A stretch of DNA of 64,000 nt, taken from positions 372,001 to 436,000 of the forward strand of contig CAJNOJ010000049.1 in assembly GCA_905250025.1 (NCBI GenBank). Reading direction: 5' to 3'. Shown piece after piece: positions 24,408 to 35,870 of the stretch. The position numbers and the translations under genes are program-made. The notes below the pieces were generated by a model. That model saw nothing but the letters and a program-made list of their open reading frames with translations. It had not been told where the DNA came from and searched no databases. This DNA is from Adineta ricciae. Lineage: Eukaryota > Rotifera > Eurotatoria > Adinetida > Adinetidae. Each line of letters starts with the position of its first letter. Within the stretch, counting starts at the first letter, position 1.

Positions 24408-27311
24408 TCACAGTTTCGCTTGACCACCTAATCCAGTTGCGAATAAGACTTGTTTCGTCTTTTTATTCTTCTTTTTGCTCGTCACGTTCGTTTGAACCTC
24501 GCCAATTGCAGTTGCTGGATGTTCTTCACCGTTGACAAGTTTTAGTCGATCGAAAACCCCTTCGAGACTGAAACTTGAATGAAAATTTGGTACAGATGCA
24601 TAATATTCTTCATCTTCATTCAATGGTTCATCGTTATCACTGTCTCGATTATTTTTCTTCTTGGATTTTTTGTTTTTGCTCGACATTTCGATTGTTGAAC
24701 TTTTGATCGGAAGAGATTGAGCAGTTGATGCTGGTTTAGGCGCAGATGGTGGTGCTTGTTGTTTAAGCATTTGAGCAAATGAAACACCGGCTGGTGGAGA
24801 TAAATTTTCATCGGATAATTGAACAGATGCGGATGGTGGTGATGACGATGCTGTTGCACTGCTGATCATCGCTGGAAATTCTTCCATTGAATTTGTTCCA
24901 TTGACAGGAAAACTTTCTTGAGGTATATACATCATTTCCGGAGGATCTATTTCCATCGAACAAGTGTGAATTGTCAATGGAAAAAAAAACGTGACTTACA
25001 TTGAGAGAACAGTTTTTGACTTTCGACATATTCAGCTTGTTGTTGTCGACGTTTTTCTAAACGTTCTTTGCGTGTTCGTAGTTGACGACGACGATGAAAT
25101 TCTTCTGAAAAATCACAGAAACCTGTGAGGAATGCTATGAATAGTCATTCAAGTCTTACCAGCAAATGTTTGCATTGTCATTGGAGAAATCAATGGTGGA
25201 TGAAGGCGAACTTCGATGACTTGAAATTCGCATGTCAATGGTAAATGACTCAGCGAACGAAAATGTGATCGAACATCCTAAAATATCAAAATTCTCGTTT
25301 ACATCGACACATTTTCTTCTAACCTACTTCAGTCATAAAATAACTTTCAATTGCTTCAACTCGAACGTGAAGTTCATCAGGACATTGTTGATAACAACCA
25401 TATTCATGCAATAACATTCGAGTATTAAATCCATTCAGATAAGCATGGAAGATGCCATCCGCTAAAATTTCGAATCAAATTTTTTCTCATAACTTTGACT
25501 ATCAGTATATATATCTACCTTGATAGAAAAAGTGCAGATGAGGTTGAACATTGGATGTTGGTTGAGAAGTAGTCGTATCTGTGATAGTAGTGTGACAGTT
25601 GGAAAATAGCTGAAATGGTGAATACTAACCGGAAGATACGGGTGGATTCGGATCTGATGTCTCTTCATCATGAATTGCTTCTTTTTCGCTTGATCCAGAT
25701 GCAACGATATCATCGAATGCATCATCATAGACTAATGTTAGCTAAAATAGACGTTTTCATGTAAGAGTTTTAGACACTGGTTTTGATTGTACCTTCGTTG
25801 GTTGTAATTTTTCTTCGATCTTTGGTTGTGTTGGTATGATTTTGATTTCACCATGAGTTTTTCTTAAATGAACTCGTTCTTGAATCAATAGTTCTCTCTT
25901 CTACAAATATCAAAATAACAAAAATCAATTTTCTGTAATTGTGCATAAGTTACATTGTTTTCTTCTAATGCTTGTTTGATAAAACAAGCTTCTGGTTGTT
26001 CACCATCTTCTTCCAATTGTTTCAATAGTTCGAGTTTTTCTTTTTCAATAATTTCATTCAAAATAGTTTCATCATTAGCAGATAATAGATGCGTATGTTG
26101 TTGTTTATTTGCATCTACAACTAATCCTTCAGGTTCATGTTGTTGATAAACCAATGATTGAAAATGATTCCGTGGGTAGAAAAGAACTGAACCACGTTCA
26201 CGACACATTAAACGAAATGTAATCCAATCACCTGCTTTTAATGAGCGAGAAACAATACCTCGAACACTAGAAAATAGACGTTTTCTTAGAGAAATTAACT
26301 TAAAGTGATGGAGCAAACCTTCGAATATCGTCTTTGTAAATCGATTCAGCACAAACAGGACACTTTCGCCAAGGTTTATCGCTCAATGCTAAGTAATGTA
26401 AGAGACATGACCAACAATAAACGTGCCCACAACGTGTAATTTTGCCTGCGTGAGGCTCAGATAAACATATGGGACATTTCAGTGGTTGCATTGAATGAAG
26501 ACGAACTTGTTCGACATGTGACCAATCAATTGCTAAATCTGGATCAGCAAAATGCACAGAATAATCAGCAACACCTGATTGAACAACAAATTGACAACTG
26601 AAGAAGAAAACAAAAGAGAAACAAATAAAATAAAATATTTTCAATAAAAATGAAACTTCTTTACTTTGCTTGAAGAAATTGTTCTTTCGAAAATGATTGT
26701 CGATAGGTCGAGTTTCCATTCGATGACCATTTATTATTATTAAAATAATAATTCGAATTAGAAGATCGTCGATTTCCACGTATATTATTGCGTTGTTTAT
26801 CACGATAATGAAAGTTGAGTAAATGACTCATATTGGTCTTTTTTGCACTGCTCCCACTATTTTGTTTGCCAATAAGTGATTCATCCAAACCGAACATTTC
26901 AGTTGATCCATCATCATCTCCGTCCACATCAACATAATCAAAATAATCACCATGTTCACTATTAGCATTGTTCTGTTGCCCTTGAGTTCGATATTTTGCG
27001 TTTCCACTATTCACATTTCGTTGTCCTCGATTAGAATTTCCTCGATTTTGCTTTTGTTGCTGTTGAATTTCTCGATTGTAACCACGTGCATTCAATTTAT
27101 TATATTTTGGCGAAGCAGTCAAATCACCTCCATTGCCACTATCTGTCAAATATTAGAAAATGTGATGGAAAACAGTTGAGATAGGTTGTTTTTACATACT
27201 ATTATTAGCCTTTTTGCGATGAACTATAGAGTTATTATTGGAACCATTACCACCGTTTCCTCCTGCGCTGAATTGTCGTTGTTCATTACTGGAATTAATA
27301 TTGTCGGCCAT
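24408..27311 (-). CDS. RNF10: RING finger protein 10 (E3 ubiquitin ligase)
   Basis: Reads on the minus strand from ATG 27311 (MADNINSSNEQRQF) to a stop at 24408. The open frame continues upstream to 27491 without an ATG, so I take it as leader. The N terminus is Asn/Gln/Gly-rich. Then come the RNF10 signatures NMSHLLNFHYRD, SFSKEQFLQA, CQFVV...YSVHFADPDLAIDW and VEQVRLHS, followed by a complete C3HC4 RING (CPICLSEPHAGKITRCGHVY, then CWSCLLHYL and KCPVC). The middle has RGSVLFYPRNHF and a Glu-rich helix with PEACFIKQALEE. The C-terminal part has VSFAQMLKQ, VPNFHSSFSLEGVFDRL and a Lys-rich end with KKTKQVLFATG. Human RNF10 has the same order, and its known roles include ubiquitination of 40S ribosomal proteins. 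About ten exons with short introns. Confidence 0.95.
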
Positions 27312-28601
27312 TTGCCTCGTTCCCAAATGATTGATTTTGTTGTGAGAGAGGTTAATTTCACCTTGCTGTTGATATTTATCGGTTGTTTGTTGTCGTTCTT
27401 CTTCTCGTTGAATACGTTCGAAACTTTCGTAATCATCGTTTGTTTCACGAATAATATTTGTCGGCCATAACGATAAAAATGTTGAATTCAATGGATTATT
27501 TTGATGATTATTGATGTGGAGTAAATTCTTTGAACTTGAATACGACGACAGATTGAATCACAAATCCTCGAATACTCAAAGCGAGTGAGTTTTCAGAGGT
27601 ATCTCGGAAGATATTGAGAGAAAGTAGGTTGTTAATAAAACAATTCTTCAGATGTCTAGCACTGTAATGTCACAGTACTAGTCAGACAATCGCTCACTAA
27701 ATACTAATAACAATATTGATAAAAAAAAATAGAATGTAAACAAACAAATTTCGTCAGTAACTCAGCGAGGACGTAGTGCATGTTCTGTGAATGAGAAAAT
27801 TATTTTCTGAAAAAAGTTATTTTTTTATTTTTAGAAAATTTCACCGAAGGTGACGAATTAGAAATTCTAATTTATTTTTATATTAATAATTAAAGTAAAT
27901 AACTTTTTTCGATGGTATTCGAGCGACATCTGTCGAACATGATCGAGTGCATGTGAAGCAAGTTGCATGCGTTTATGAAAAATAGCTTGACAATGAATAT
28001 ACTGACCACAGTATACTTGTTAATAGTCTTTTTTTAGAGTTAGCAAACTATGTGTCTTTTTATTAGTTGAGAGTGTAGCAATGTCTAAATATGGGTATTT
28101 ACGAATATCATAAGATTTGCAATTGAGTGACTCGTTTGTCAAATAAACAGTAGAACAGAAAATGAAAAACGAAACGGTTAGTTTAAAAGATGATTCAATA
28201 AAATGTGAAATATAAATAGAGTGTCATCACACTTTTTCCATATTTGGTATTCAGTTTGTCATCGATCAAACATCGTGCAGCTGAATGCGAAAAATATTAT
28301 AATTTTCTGTTCTGCATGTTGTGTCGATGACGAATATGTGATACTTGCATAAGTACATCGAAATCTTGCGTGCGATTTGATCGTGACTATATTTTTACAT
28401 CATCTTAAACATAAAAACGAACTATCTAAGCATTAGTCATGTGTGACCAGGAAAAAACAAAATTTCACAACTCAGTTTAAACTGCATGTATAAAAGTCAG
28501 AATATTTGAAAAGAAAACTACAGAATAATCATTTTCTCATGCGTTTAGATACAACCTGAGTTTGTGTGCTTCTATTCATTCTTCAATTCTATGAACATAC
28601 A
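27312..28601. promoter_or_regulatory. Divergent intergenic region between RNF10 (-) and RBR ligase (+)
   Basis: 1.3 kb separates two divergently transcribed ubiquitin-ligase genes, so it must contain both promoters. An ATG-less open frame of RNF10 extends to 27491. A second, out-of-frame ATG occurs at 28591, 11 bases before the RBR start, and could make a small overlapping uORF. No TATA box can be assigned with confidence in this AT-rich DNA. Confidence 0.4.
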
Positions 28602-29675
28602 ATGGCTACTGAAAACGAAAGTCAGAATATACCCATACCTACGAAAGAGTCGGAGGTACCATCGAAGGAAAATACGCCTAAGACATGTGCTACCTGCGAA
28701 GTAGTAATTGGTGCTAATGATATTAAATTACAATGTAAACGTGATCAATGTGGAGCAGTTACTTGCAATTCATGTACAAAACTAATGGTTGAAGTTATGT
28801 TCGGTCAACCTGTTTTGGAGTATCCATTGAAATGTTGTTCATGCAGCAACGCTTATGATTCGATTGAAGTTGATCAATTGCTTGCCAAGCATCCTAGTTA
28901 TGAGCAATACATTGCCTTTATTCTTCCATTATTTTGGTCCAAAGATTGTCTGGAAGAAAATGAAAAATTAGCGCAATGTAAGTTGATTATATGTCACGCG
29001 CTATTGATTACATTGATCCTGTTTTCTCTTTAAGGTCCATTTTGTCCGTATGTAGAAATTCATACGACTGACACATGTCCAATTCAATTCATGACCTGTC
29101 AACATCCGGCTTGCGGCAAAAAATCTTGTTTGATATGTCTTCACGAAATAACTGATGATGAATCGAACCATCGAACGACATGCGTTGAACTTCAATCATA
29201 TAAAGAATTGGTTGAAAAGGCTATTGAAACCGGATCGAAACAACAATGCCCTCATTGCCATCTTACTGGCTTGAAAGATGATGGTTGCACACATATGACA
29301 TGCGAGCGATGCGGATTAACATGGTGTTACTTATGTGGCATGAAAGAAACAGAATGTCTAGTTGGCGATGATGATGATCCAAGCTTTTCAGCTCATAACA
29401 ACGAGTGGGAACAGCATGTAGGTCGTTGTCCAATGAGTCTGGTTAGCATCCATGAACTTGATGATCGATGGCCAGATGATGATGAAGGTTGTCTGGAATT
29501 CTTCCACCGCTATCGAACATTATGTGAACTTTATGATGTGATGAAAATTGTCGGCGAAGATAGATTCGATGAACTCAATCAAACATTCGGTATTATCGAT
29601 GCATCTGGTTATACCATTGATGAGATAAAAGACTACGACAATCGAATGCTAATAAATTATGGTGCAACTGAATAA
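28602..29675 (+). CDS. RBR-type E3 ubiquitin ligase (RING-IBR-RING2)
   Basis: Exons 28602-28977 and 29035-29675 (phase 1, GTAAGT...TTTAAG) encode 338 residues. An N-terminal Cys block (CATCEVV...CGAVTCNSC...CCSC) serves as a divergent RING1. The IBR-like block is CPFCPYVEIHT...CPIQFMTCQHPACGKKSC. RING2 is CPHCHLTGLKDDGCTHMTC then CGLTWCYLCG. The Cys in DDGCTHM aligns with the catalytic Cys of parkin and HOIP RING2, so the E2-to-Cys-to-substrate mechanism looks possible. The C-terminal 100 residues are acidic with no known domain (DDRWPDDDEGC...YDVMKIVGEDRF). This RBR is short and lacks UBA or Ariadne segments. A decayed piece of the same tail lies near 33.93 kb. AATAAA at 29735. Confidence 0.85.
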
Positions 29676-29734
29676 CAAAACTTCAATATTTTTTTTCTAC
29701 TAACAGATGAAATAGTATATTATAACTTTTTGCA

Positions 29735-29740
29735 AATAAA
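29735..29740 (+). terminator. Poly(A) signal AATAAA
   Basis: Canonical hexamer 60 bases after the RBR stop codon, followed by a T-rich patch. Confidence 0.5.
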
Positions 29741-30565
29741 CTTTTGATTATTAAACAAAAATACAAATTATGTGACAACGAAAAAATTAGTTAGTCGCGA
29801 ACAAAGTGACGATATTACCTATATTGTTGAATATTTGAGTAGTAGAATTGTCGTAGACATCCATTTGGAAAAGCCATTTGCAAACGGGATGTGTATCATA
29901 TAATATTCAATTGATCGTGAAATTGGAGATCATGGTTACGAAAGCTATTCGTATAGTGTGTGTGAAATAAATCAAATAATAAAGAGTCGAGTAGATCTAG
30001 CAATAACTATTTTCTGTAGAAAAACTATCCGTATTACAATCAACTCGTGTATGTTTCCAATGAATTGAATATAGCTGAGGGTGTGGGTGGGTGTGTGAGG
30101 ATATGGAGAATAATACTCTAACTTAACATACTCACCCACAAAAGTTACATATTATATATACTCATTCTTTCATTCAAAAAGAATTCAATTAGTAGGGCAG
30201 GATTGAGGTATAAAAGAGCGTTGTTCTGCACATCTGTATCATGTCTAGTTTATTTAAAATAAAATATCGTTCTGCGGTGAACTCGATTGTTGATCTATGA
30301 AAAAAAGCAGTTATAGTTATCTATATTTATCTTTGTATTAGTAGATATTTCAGTTATTTATTAAACTATCTTCTCTCTTTATTAATAAAAAGAATAATCT
30401 CTCGTATTTGCCTATTATTGGTGCATTCATAAAATATCTGAAAGCTATTATTTTATTATTTGGATGTGCAAAAAAGTATGGATTTTATCATGTGCGACAA
30501 CCTTTATAGAATAGATACTCTTATGTTTTTTGTTTTATCTTGTTCGAATTTATTTTTCATAGTAG
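29741..30565. other. Intergenic, no gene seen
   Basis: AT-rich spacer between the RBR gene and the foldback element. A short G/T-rich stretch (GGGTGTGGGTGGGTGTGTG at about 30079) is its only compositional feature. Confidence 0.5.
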
Positions 30566-30570
30566 GTCTA
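30566..30570. repeat. Left target-site duplication GTCTA
   Basis: Five bases immediately outside the left arm of the foldback element. The same five bases occur immediately outside the right arm at 31292-31296. Confidence 0.7.
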
Positions 30571-31291
30571 TGTGCCAATCTATGATTGTACACCTCTTCT
30601 CCTTTTTCTTTTCTCTCCTCTTCGCATATACAACTATCGGTTTATTTTCTTCCTTTCTGCTTGTAATTAGATGTCGACCTTTGGGCCTGGATGTTGTTCT
30701 TTGAGCTTCACACCTATACAGGATATGTTTTGACTTTCTCGGTTGACCTAATACCTCACCGAGTGATAGCGATAGATCATCGTAGATATTATTTCAAAGA
30801 GTTTGGTATTTTTCTGTGGCGTGATGCTGTATGAACCGAGAACTATATAAGGACGAGGAAAGTACAGCATAGGTGCGATTTCTTTAGATTGAATAAACGA
30901 TGCACTCAATACATCTTATCTGTTGTATCTGAAATCGTCACATTTGGCGTGTGTTGAGTGTATCGTTTATTCAATCCAAAGAAATCGCACCTATGCTGTA
31001 CTTTCCTCGTCCTTATATAGTTCTCGGTTCATACAGCATCACGCCACAGAAAAATACCAAACTCTTTGAAATAATATCTACGATGATCTATCGCTATCAC
31101 TCGGTGAGGTATTAGGTCAACCGAGAAAGTCAAAACATATCCTGTATAGGTGTGAAGCTCAAAGAACAACATCCAGGCCCAAAGGTCGACATCTAATTAC
31201 AAGCAGAAAGGAAGAAAACAAACAATAGTTGTATATGCGAAGAGGAGAGAAAAGAAAAAGGAGAAGAGGTGTAGAATCATAGATTGGCACA
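30571..31291. mobile_element. 721-bp foldback (long terminal inverted repeat) element with 5-bp target-site duplication
   Basis: Two arms, 30571-30909 and 30954-31291, are reverse complements over about 338 bases with roughly five substitutions and one 1-base indel (about 98% identical). They are separated by a 44-base spacer. The outer ends are TGTGCCAATC / GATTGGCACA. Directly outside both ends lies GTCTA (30566-30570 and 31292-31296), which looks like a target-site duplication. There is no open frame that could be a transposase, so it is non-autonomous, like a MITE or foldback element. The 5-bp duplication and ends do not match a superfamily I can name. High arm identity implies recent insertion or arm conversion. 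A transcript through it would form a long hairpin RNA. Confidence 0.9.
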
Positions 31292-31296
31292 GTCTA
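31292..31296. repeat. Right target-site duplication GTCTA
   Basis: Matches 30566-30570 and abuts the right end of the foldback element. A chance match of five bases at this exact position is about 1 in 1,000. Confidence 0.7.
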
Positions 31297-31325
31297 ACAC
31301 ATCAAAACAAAAATACAACATAAAT

Positions 31326-32183
31326 ATGAATTATCCATTATTTGTTGAATCAAATCACACAGCAATCTATAAAGCATATCGTCCGAGGTATCCAAAAGAA
31401 CTCTATCATCGAATATTGGAGTTTTATTTCAATAAAGTCAATATTGATGAAATTAATAAAAAAATACCATTAGCTGTCGATATTGCTTGTGGCAGTGGAC
31501 AGGCTACAATTGATTTAAGTTCTTACTGTGGTCATGTGATTGGTATTGATGGTAGTGAAAATCAATTAAAACAGGCATCATTGAAAGATAATATCGAATA
31601 TCATTGTTCAACTGCAGAAAATTTAACATTTCTACCATCAAATTCTATTGATCTTGTTACAGTAGCAACAGCATTACATTGGTTTGATATTGAAACATTT
31701 TTTCAACAAGTAAACCGTATTCTAAAGCCAAATGACGGTGTTTTATGTATTTGGGCTATTGGTATGCCATTATTAAATAATTCAAAAGCTAGTGAAATAC
31801 TAAATAATTTTTGTCAAAATGATCTTAATAATTGTTGGAGTGATCGAGTAAATTTAGTTATTAATCATTATGAACCTATACTTGATAAATTTCCATATCC
31901 AACAACAAGAATAAAACATATTATTGAACATCAACAGGAAATGTCTATTTATGAATTCGTTAATCTAATTGAAACATGGAGTCCATGTCAAAAATATTGT
32001 GAAATTCATGGAAAAGATAAATTAAAAGAATTATTGAAAATGTTTGCGAATAATTTGGTAACATGTTATATCGAATCAACAAATGATATTGTTGATCGAA
32101 ATTTTATTAATAATCAAATGATCGTTGTCAAATGGATAATACATTTACATTTAATGAAAAAAACAATAGTTGATACTCATTAA
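31326..32183 (+). CDS. SAM-dependent methyltransferase (class I, Methyltransf_11-like), intronless
   Basis: ATG 31326 (MNYPLFVESNHTAIYKAYRP) to the stop at 32183 gives 285 residues without introns. Class I methyltransferase motifs: motif I as AVDIACGSGQATIDL (glycine loop), the acidic end of strand 2 in VIGIDGSENQL, motif II/III as SIDLVTVATALHWFD, and RILKPNDGVLCIW. The AxHWFD segment is typical of the trans-aconitate/crg1-like small-molecule methyltransferase group. Substrate unknown. Codon use is strikingly AT-rich with many Asn/Ile/Lys codons compared with neighbours. Its ATG lies only 30 bases after the right TSD of the foldback element, so that element forms or interrupts its promoter or leader. 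Intronless structure and composition make an acquired gene possible, not shown. Confidence 0.85.
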   Translation: MNYPLFVESNHTAIYKAYRPRYPKELYHRILEFYFNKVNIDEINKKIPLAVDIACGSGQATIDLSSYCGHVIGIDGSENQLKQASLKDNIEYHCSTAENLTFLPSNSIDLVTVATALHWFDIETFFQQVNRILKPNDGVLCIWAIGMPLLNNSKASEILNNFCQNDLNNCWSDRVNLVINHYEPILDKFPYPTTRIKHIIEHQQEMSIYEFVNLIETWSPCQKYCEIHGKDKLKELLKMFANNLVTCYIESTNDIVDRNFINNQMIVVKWIIHLHLMKKTIVDTH

Positions 32184-33926
32184 ATATGTATATTCTTTTT
32201 AATTTCAGCAATAATAACAATTTAAAAGGAGTAATACACACTAGACAACCAATGTATACGCTCGACCGAAGAATTTTAAAAAAATATATACACTAGCTAG
32301 TTCAATTGGAAAGCTTCTATCAGTTCCGAATGAAGGTATTACAAGGAAAAGCTTTCAGCGCAATCTCTTATGGAATTAAAATGTGAAATACAATGAAACT
32401 GTCTCACATTGTGACTTGTAATTTCAATAATAATGAGTTCTAATGAATGTTTTCTCTCATATAGAAATATTTTTAGATTCCACACTTTTCTTTTTAAATC
32501 ACCTTATCTTTTCTTCATAAAGAATGTTTCAGGGCATTCGTGATCAAAGCACTTCAACACTTTCTATCAGATCGTATCTCACAAAATGTTCTATTTTTAT
32601 AATTCAACATATGATGGCTGTTTATCGCTAATACATTCATTTTAATTAAAATTACACCTAATATAACATCTGGTCAATATACTTATGCTTTTTGGATATT
32701 TTCTTATAGGAGAAAAAGGCGCGTCTTGCTCACTACATCATAAACTTTCTGCAAGAATGATTCAGATGATTCGTAAATGGATGGATCATCTTTGGCGATT
32801 AATTCTTCAACAAAATTTATATAAAAATCCTGAAAGCAACGAACAGTCACTCTTTAACGAACTTCTTGGTATTCGAATTGAATTAGTATAAATTTGTCGA
32901 TGCAGAAATATTTCTTTTATCTATCTGATGTTGGATGTAACCATTTGTGTCATTATCGTAAACACCCTCAACATCGAATCGCATTGTTTGAGTTGATAAT
33001 ATCTGTTTCGTCATCTTTCCATTTTGAGAATATTGCTGTTTTAAACAACGCTTTGGATACCGCGGTATTTTTGCTACGAATAAGTAATGAAATGTATGCA
33101 CTATTCGTAAATTTCTTCTAGTTGTTTCGTCGTCTGTTGTACCACTCAAAAGCGCTTGTACATATATGAGGATACATTTGGAAAACACATACAGGACTAC
33201 AGTATAAATCTGTGGAACACTCTACGAAGAAAGAATCGGAAGATAGAACATCGTGATTCTAGCCTATCATTCAAAAACATTACCTTCCGATAGTCTATTC
33301 TTTGCTCAATGTGCTTGTTGGTTTCGAAGAAGAAAAATATCCAAACCATCTATGGCGAACGAACGCACAACGAAAACAAGCACAATAAACTTAATCCATT
33401 CAAATGATGTGGTTTCATTTAATTTTCCTTACTCTAAAGAAGTGTTCTCCTCCACGATTTCTTTTTCAAGTGGTTTAAAAAAATAAGTAACATTGGCTTC
33501 AAATATTGAGCGAAATTTTCTGAGTTTTAATTGAATGATGAGTTCACTGCCAATTTCAGTATAACCATGTATTTTTGAAATAAATATTACCTGACGTTCG
33601 CAAGTTGAACACTGTGTAGGGCAAAACTTTTTCAAGCCTTTGGTATTTTTGCAGAGGCATCATCTAGAAATAAGACGTCTTTTCGATCATAAAAAGCAAC
33701 CATTATGATTACATTTTGCGATCGCTTCGCCGAAATAGGATCAAATCTCTAACAGATATTTTTTCAGATTGGATATTCCAGTAGAACGAAGTAGAAACTG
33801 CCGGTTTCTTTCTTTTTTTTGAACGATCTTTTTCCACTCTAATTTACGGGTACATGTGCATACGTAAGAACAGCGATTTGATGGTAATTGATAGACATTT
33901 TGTTATCGAATGTAACGTCAATTACA
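32184..33926. other. Intergenic with no supported gene
   Basis: AT-rich spacer after the methyltransferase. A + strand frame at 32685-32891 has a plausible amphipathic stretch (RMIQMIRKWMDHLWRLILQQ) and could be a gene relic, but no family is recognisable. Frames at 33253-33486 and on the minus strand look random. Confidence 0.4.
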
Positions 33927-34010
33927 TGGTGTGATGAAAATTGTTGAAAAGACTAGCTTCACCACTGTCTCTGGTCATCAAACAATTGATGAAATAAATG
34001 ATTATGAAAC
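33927..34010 (+). pseudogene. Decayed fragment resembling the RBR ligase C-terminal tail
   Basis: The translation VMKIV...FTTVSGHQTIDEINDYE resembles the tail of the RBR gene at 29540-29645 (VMKIVGEDRF...ASGYTIDEIKDYD), and the DNA also matches around GTGATGAAAATTGT. The intervening part is shortened. No RING or IBR is found upstream. It is likely a relic of a second RBR copy. The match is short, so confidence is limited. Confidence 0.45.
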
Positions 34011-34735
34011 CTGTGAATATGAATACCTACGGTTTTTACGTGTTTCTTTAGTAACTGGTTTTTGTCGAGTAAAGGTCTCATTTTAAACTGAAAACATATC
34101 TTCTGTTCGTTTTGATGCAATTTTACTCAATATACATTAGACAAAAATATATTATTATCGAGATTACTTCATATTACGAAGTGAATCATATCTGGAAAAT
34201 TATTCGTAATTAAATTTCAGAAAATTACGTTAACATTATAAAATCACTACGTTTTCTCTTCCTTTTTATGGAACAAATTGAATCAACATATCGTTAATTT
34301 GTAACAAAACAACATCATATTATTAACTGTGATCAAACAAACACACCGATGGCGTATGGCAACAAAATAAACACGCATTGAACGTTCGTATCGATAGCAT
34401 CTGTACGTCGCGAAAGTCTTCTGCTTGGATACTGTGAGCTGTGGATGGAAAACGAATTTTTCTGTGAGAAAATATGTTTGTTTTGGTGCTATATTACGTC
34501 GGAATGTACAATATGCATGACAGTTATCTTAGATCGTTTAATGATAAAAAAAAGTTATGCGTTTTGCTCTTTAGTCTTTGCCCGAATTTTGTTTTTCTGT
34601 TAACAGTCTACCTTTACATAGTGTTTTTGTATGTTCTGATTTTCCACTCATTATTTCTAGTTATGCTTATCACACATTTTTTCTTCGTTTTAGATATACT
34701 AAACTAACTGATTTTCACTATTTGATCTAGTAGGA
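34011..34735. other. Intergenic, no gene seen
   Basis: Spacer upstream of the TTK-like kinase; the frame at 34474-34707 is a hydrophobic low-complexity read of AT-rich DNA and is not supported. Confidence 0.45.
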
Positions 34736-35870
34736 ATGGGCCAAGAGGAATCTGTACCAATAAAGAAAGGTATGCGATGTTCTTTTGAGTTTTCCAATAA
34801 AACAGTGCTTTATCTCTCGACTTTGAATAGAGAATGTTGCACCAGTATTACATTCGAACTGCCGAAAGACAATTGAAAACTTGGCGCTTCAAGGACGAGC
34901 ATTGCCAATCAATAGAGGTCAATATAAGTTTGGTCATGAACTCGGTTCAGGCGCATTTGGAACGGTTTATTCTGCACGACGCGTACAGGATAGTGAGTTC
35001 AATGTTAGTCTATTGCTTCAATCACAGAATCTTTCCTATCGTTTAGACAAAGCTGTGGCGATAAAAGTAGTGTCACTTGTAACACTGAATAATAAAGAAG
35101 GATTGATGCTTACCAATTCGATTTTGACAGAAATTGAAATGTCGAAGAGTTTGTCTCAAGTATCGAATCATGTTGTTCGTATGCATGATTTTGATTTTCA
35201 TCGCAAAACTGGTTTGGCTTTTCTCATCATGGAACTGGGAGAAAGAGATTTAGAAAAACTTCTCAAAGAACGACTTCGTCTGACGTCGACGGAAAGAAAA
35301 GAAGTGTGGCGGCAATGTGTTGATATTGCAATGACTCTTCATGATAATAAAATCGTAATTAATCCAGAACAACAATCTGCTTTTTGTCATAAACTCATTT
35401 ATTTTCTTTTCATCTAGGTGCATCTAGATATAAAACCACAAAATCTTGTCATTTTTCCAGGTAATAAAATCAAATTAGTTGATCTGGGTATTGCTCAAAG
35501 AGCCTACAAACATCGGTTCGTAGATTTCAAACGAACAAATGCATAACTAAAGAAAAATCTCGATTTTCGATATAGTGTCGGCAGTAATGGTACTTGGCTT
35601 TATTCAGCGCCTGAAGTCACCAATGCTGCTCGTGGTCAAATGATGTTGAATACATCCAAAGCCGATGTTTGGTCATGGGGTGCTGTACTCTATCGTATGA
35701 CTTATTCTGAACCACCTAAATATACTCGACCATGTTTTCAACCGCCAAAACATTTAGCCATATCGAAAGATAATAATCTAACTGATGTCTTACGACATAC
35801 ACTCGTTAGCGATCCAGTAGAAAGAGCCGATCCACCATGGCTTGCTCAGCATCCATATACAACGTCATAA
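34736..35870 (+). CDS. TTK/Mps1-like protein kinase, short form
   Basis: Five exons (34736-34769, 34831-34992, 35047-35354, 35418-35515, 35576-35870), all phase-consistent, give 298 residues starting MGQEESVPIKK. Kinase motifs: LGSGAFGTVYSAR (glycine loop), VAIKVV (Lys), TEIEMSKSL (Glu helix), IMELGERDLEKLL (hinge), VHLDIKPQN (catalytic loop), VDLGIAQ (metal-binding loop), LYSAPE, and SKADVWSWGAVLYRMTY. The hinge, the non-RD catalytic loop (TTK has HSD) and the end VWSWG...YRMTY...HPY match the TTK/Mps1 group. DFG is replaced by DLG. The long N-terminal TPR region of TTK is missing; only about 50 residues precede the domain. Catalytic Lys, Asp and Asn are kept, so activity is plausible. A spindle-checkpoint role is not implied for this short paralogue. 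Confidence 0.82.

Noticed and set aside
27312-27491. N-terminal extension of RNF10 in the open frame
   Set aside because: The extension has no ATG; the ATG at 27311 gives a sensible start, so the extension is more likely leader.
30076-30100. G/T-rich stretch resembling a telomere repeat (TGTGGG units are reported for bdelloids)
   Set aside because: Only one or two imperfect units in a non-terminal position; compatible with chance.
34474-34707. Hydrophobic frame before the TTK-like kinase
   Set aside because: Phe/Leu/Val-rich reading of T-rich DNA without family support.
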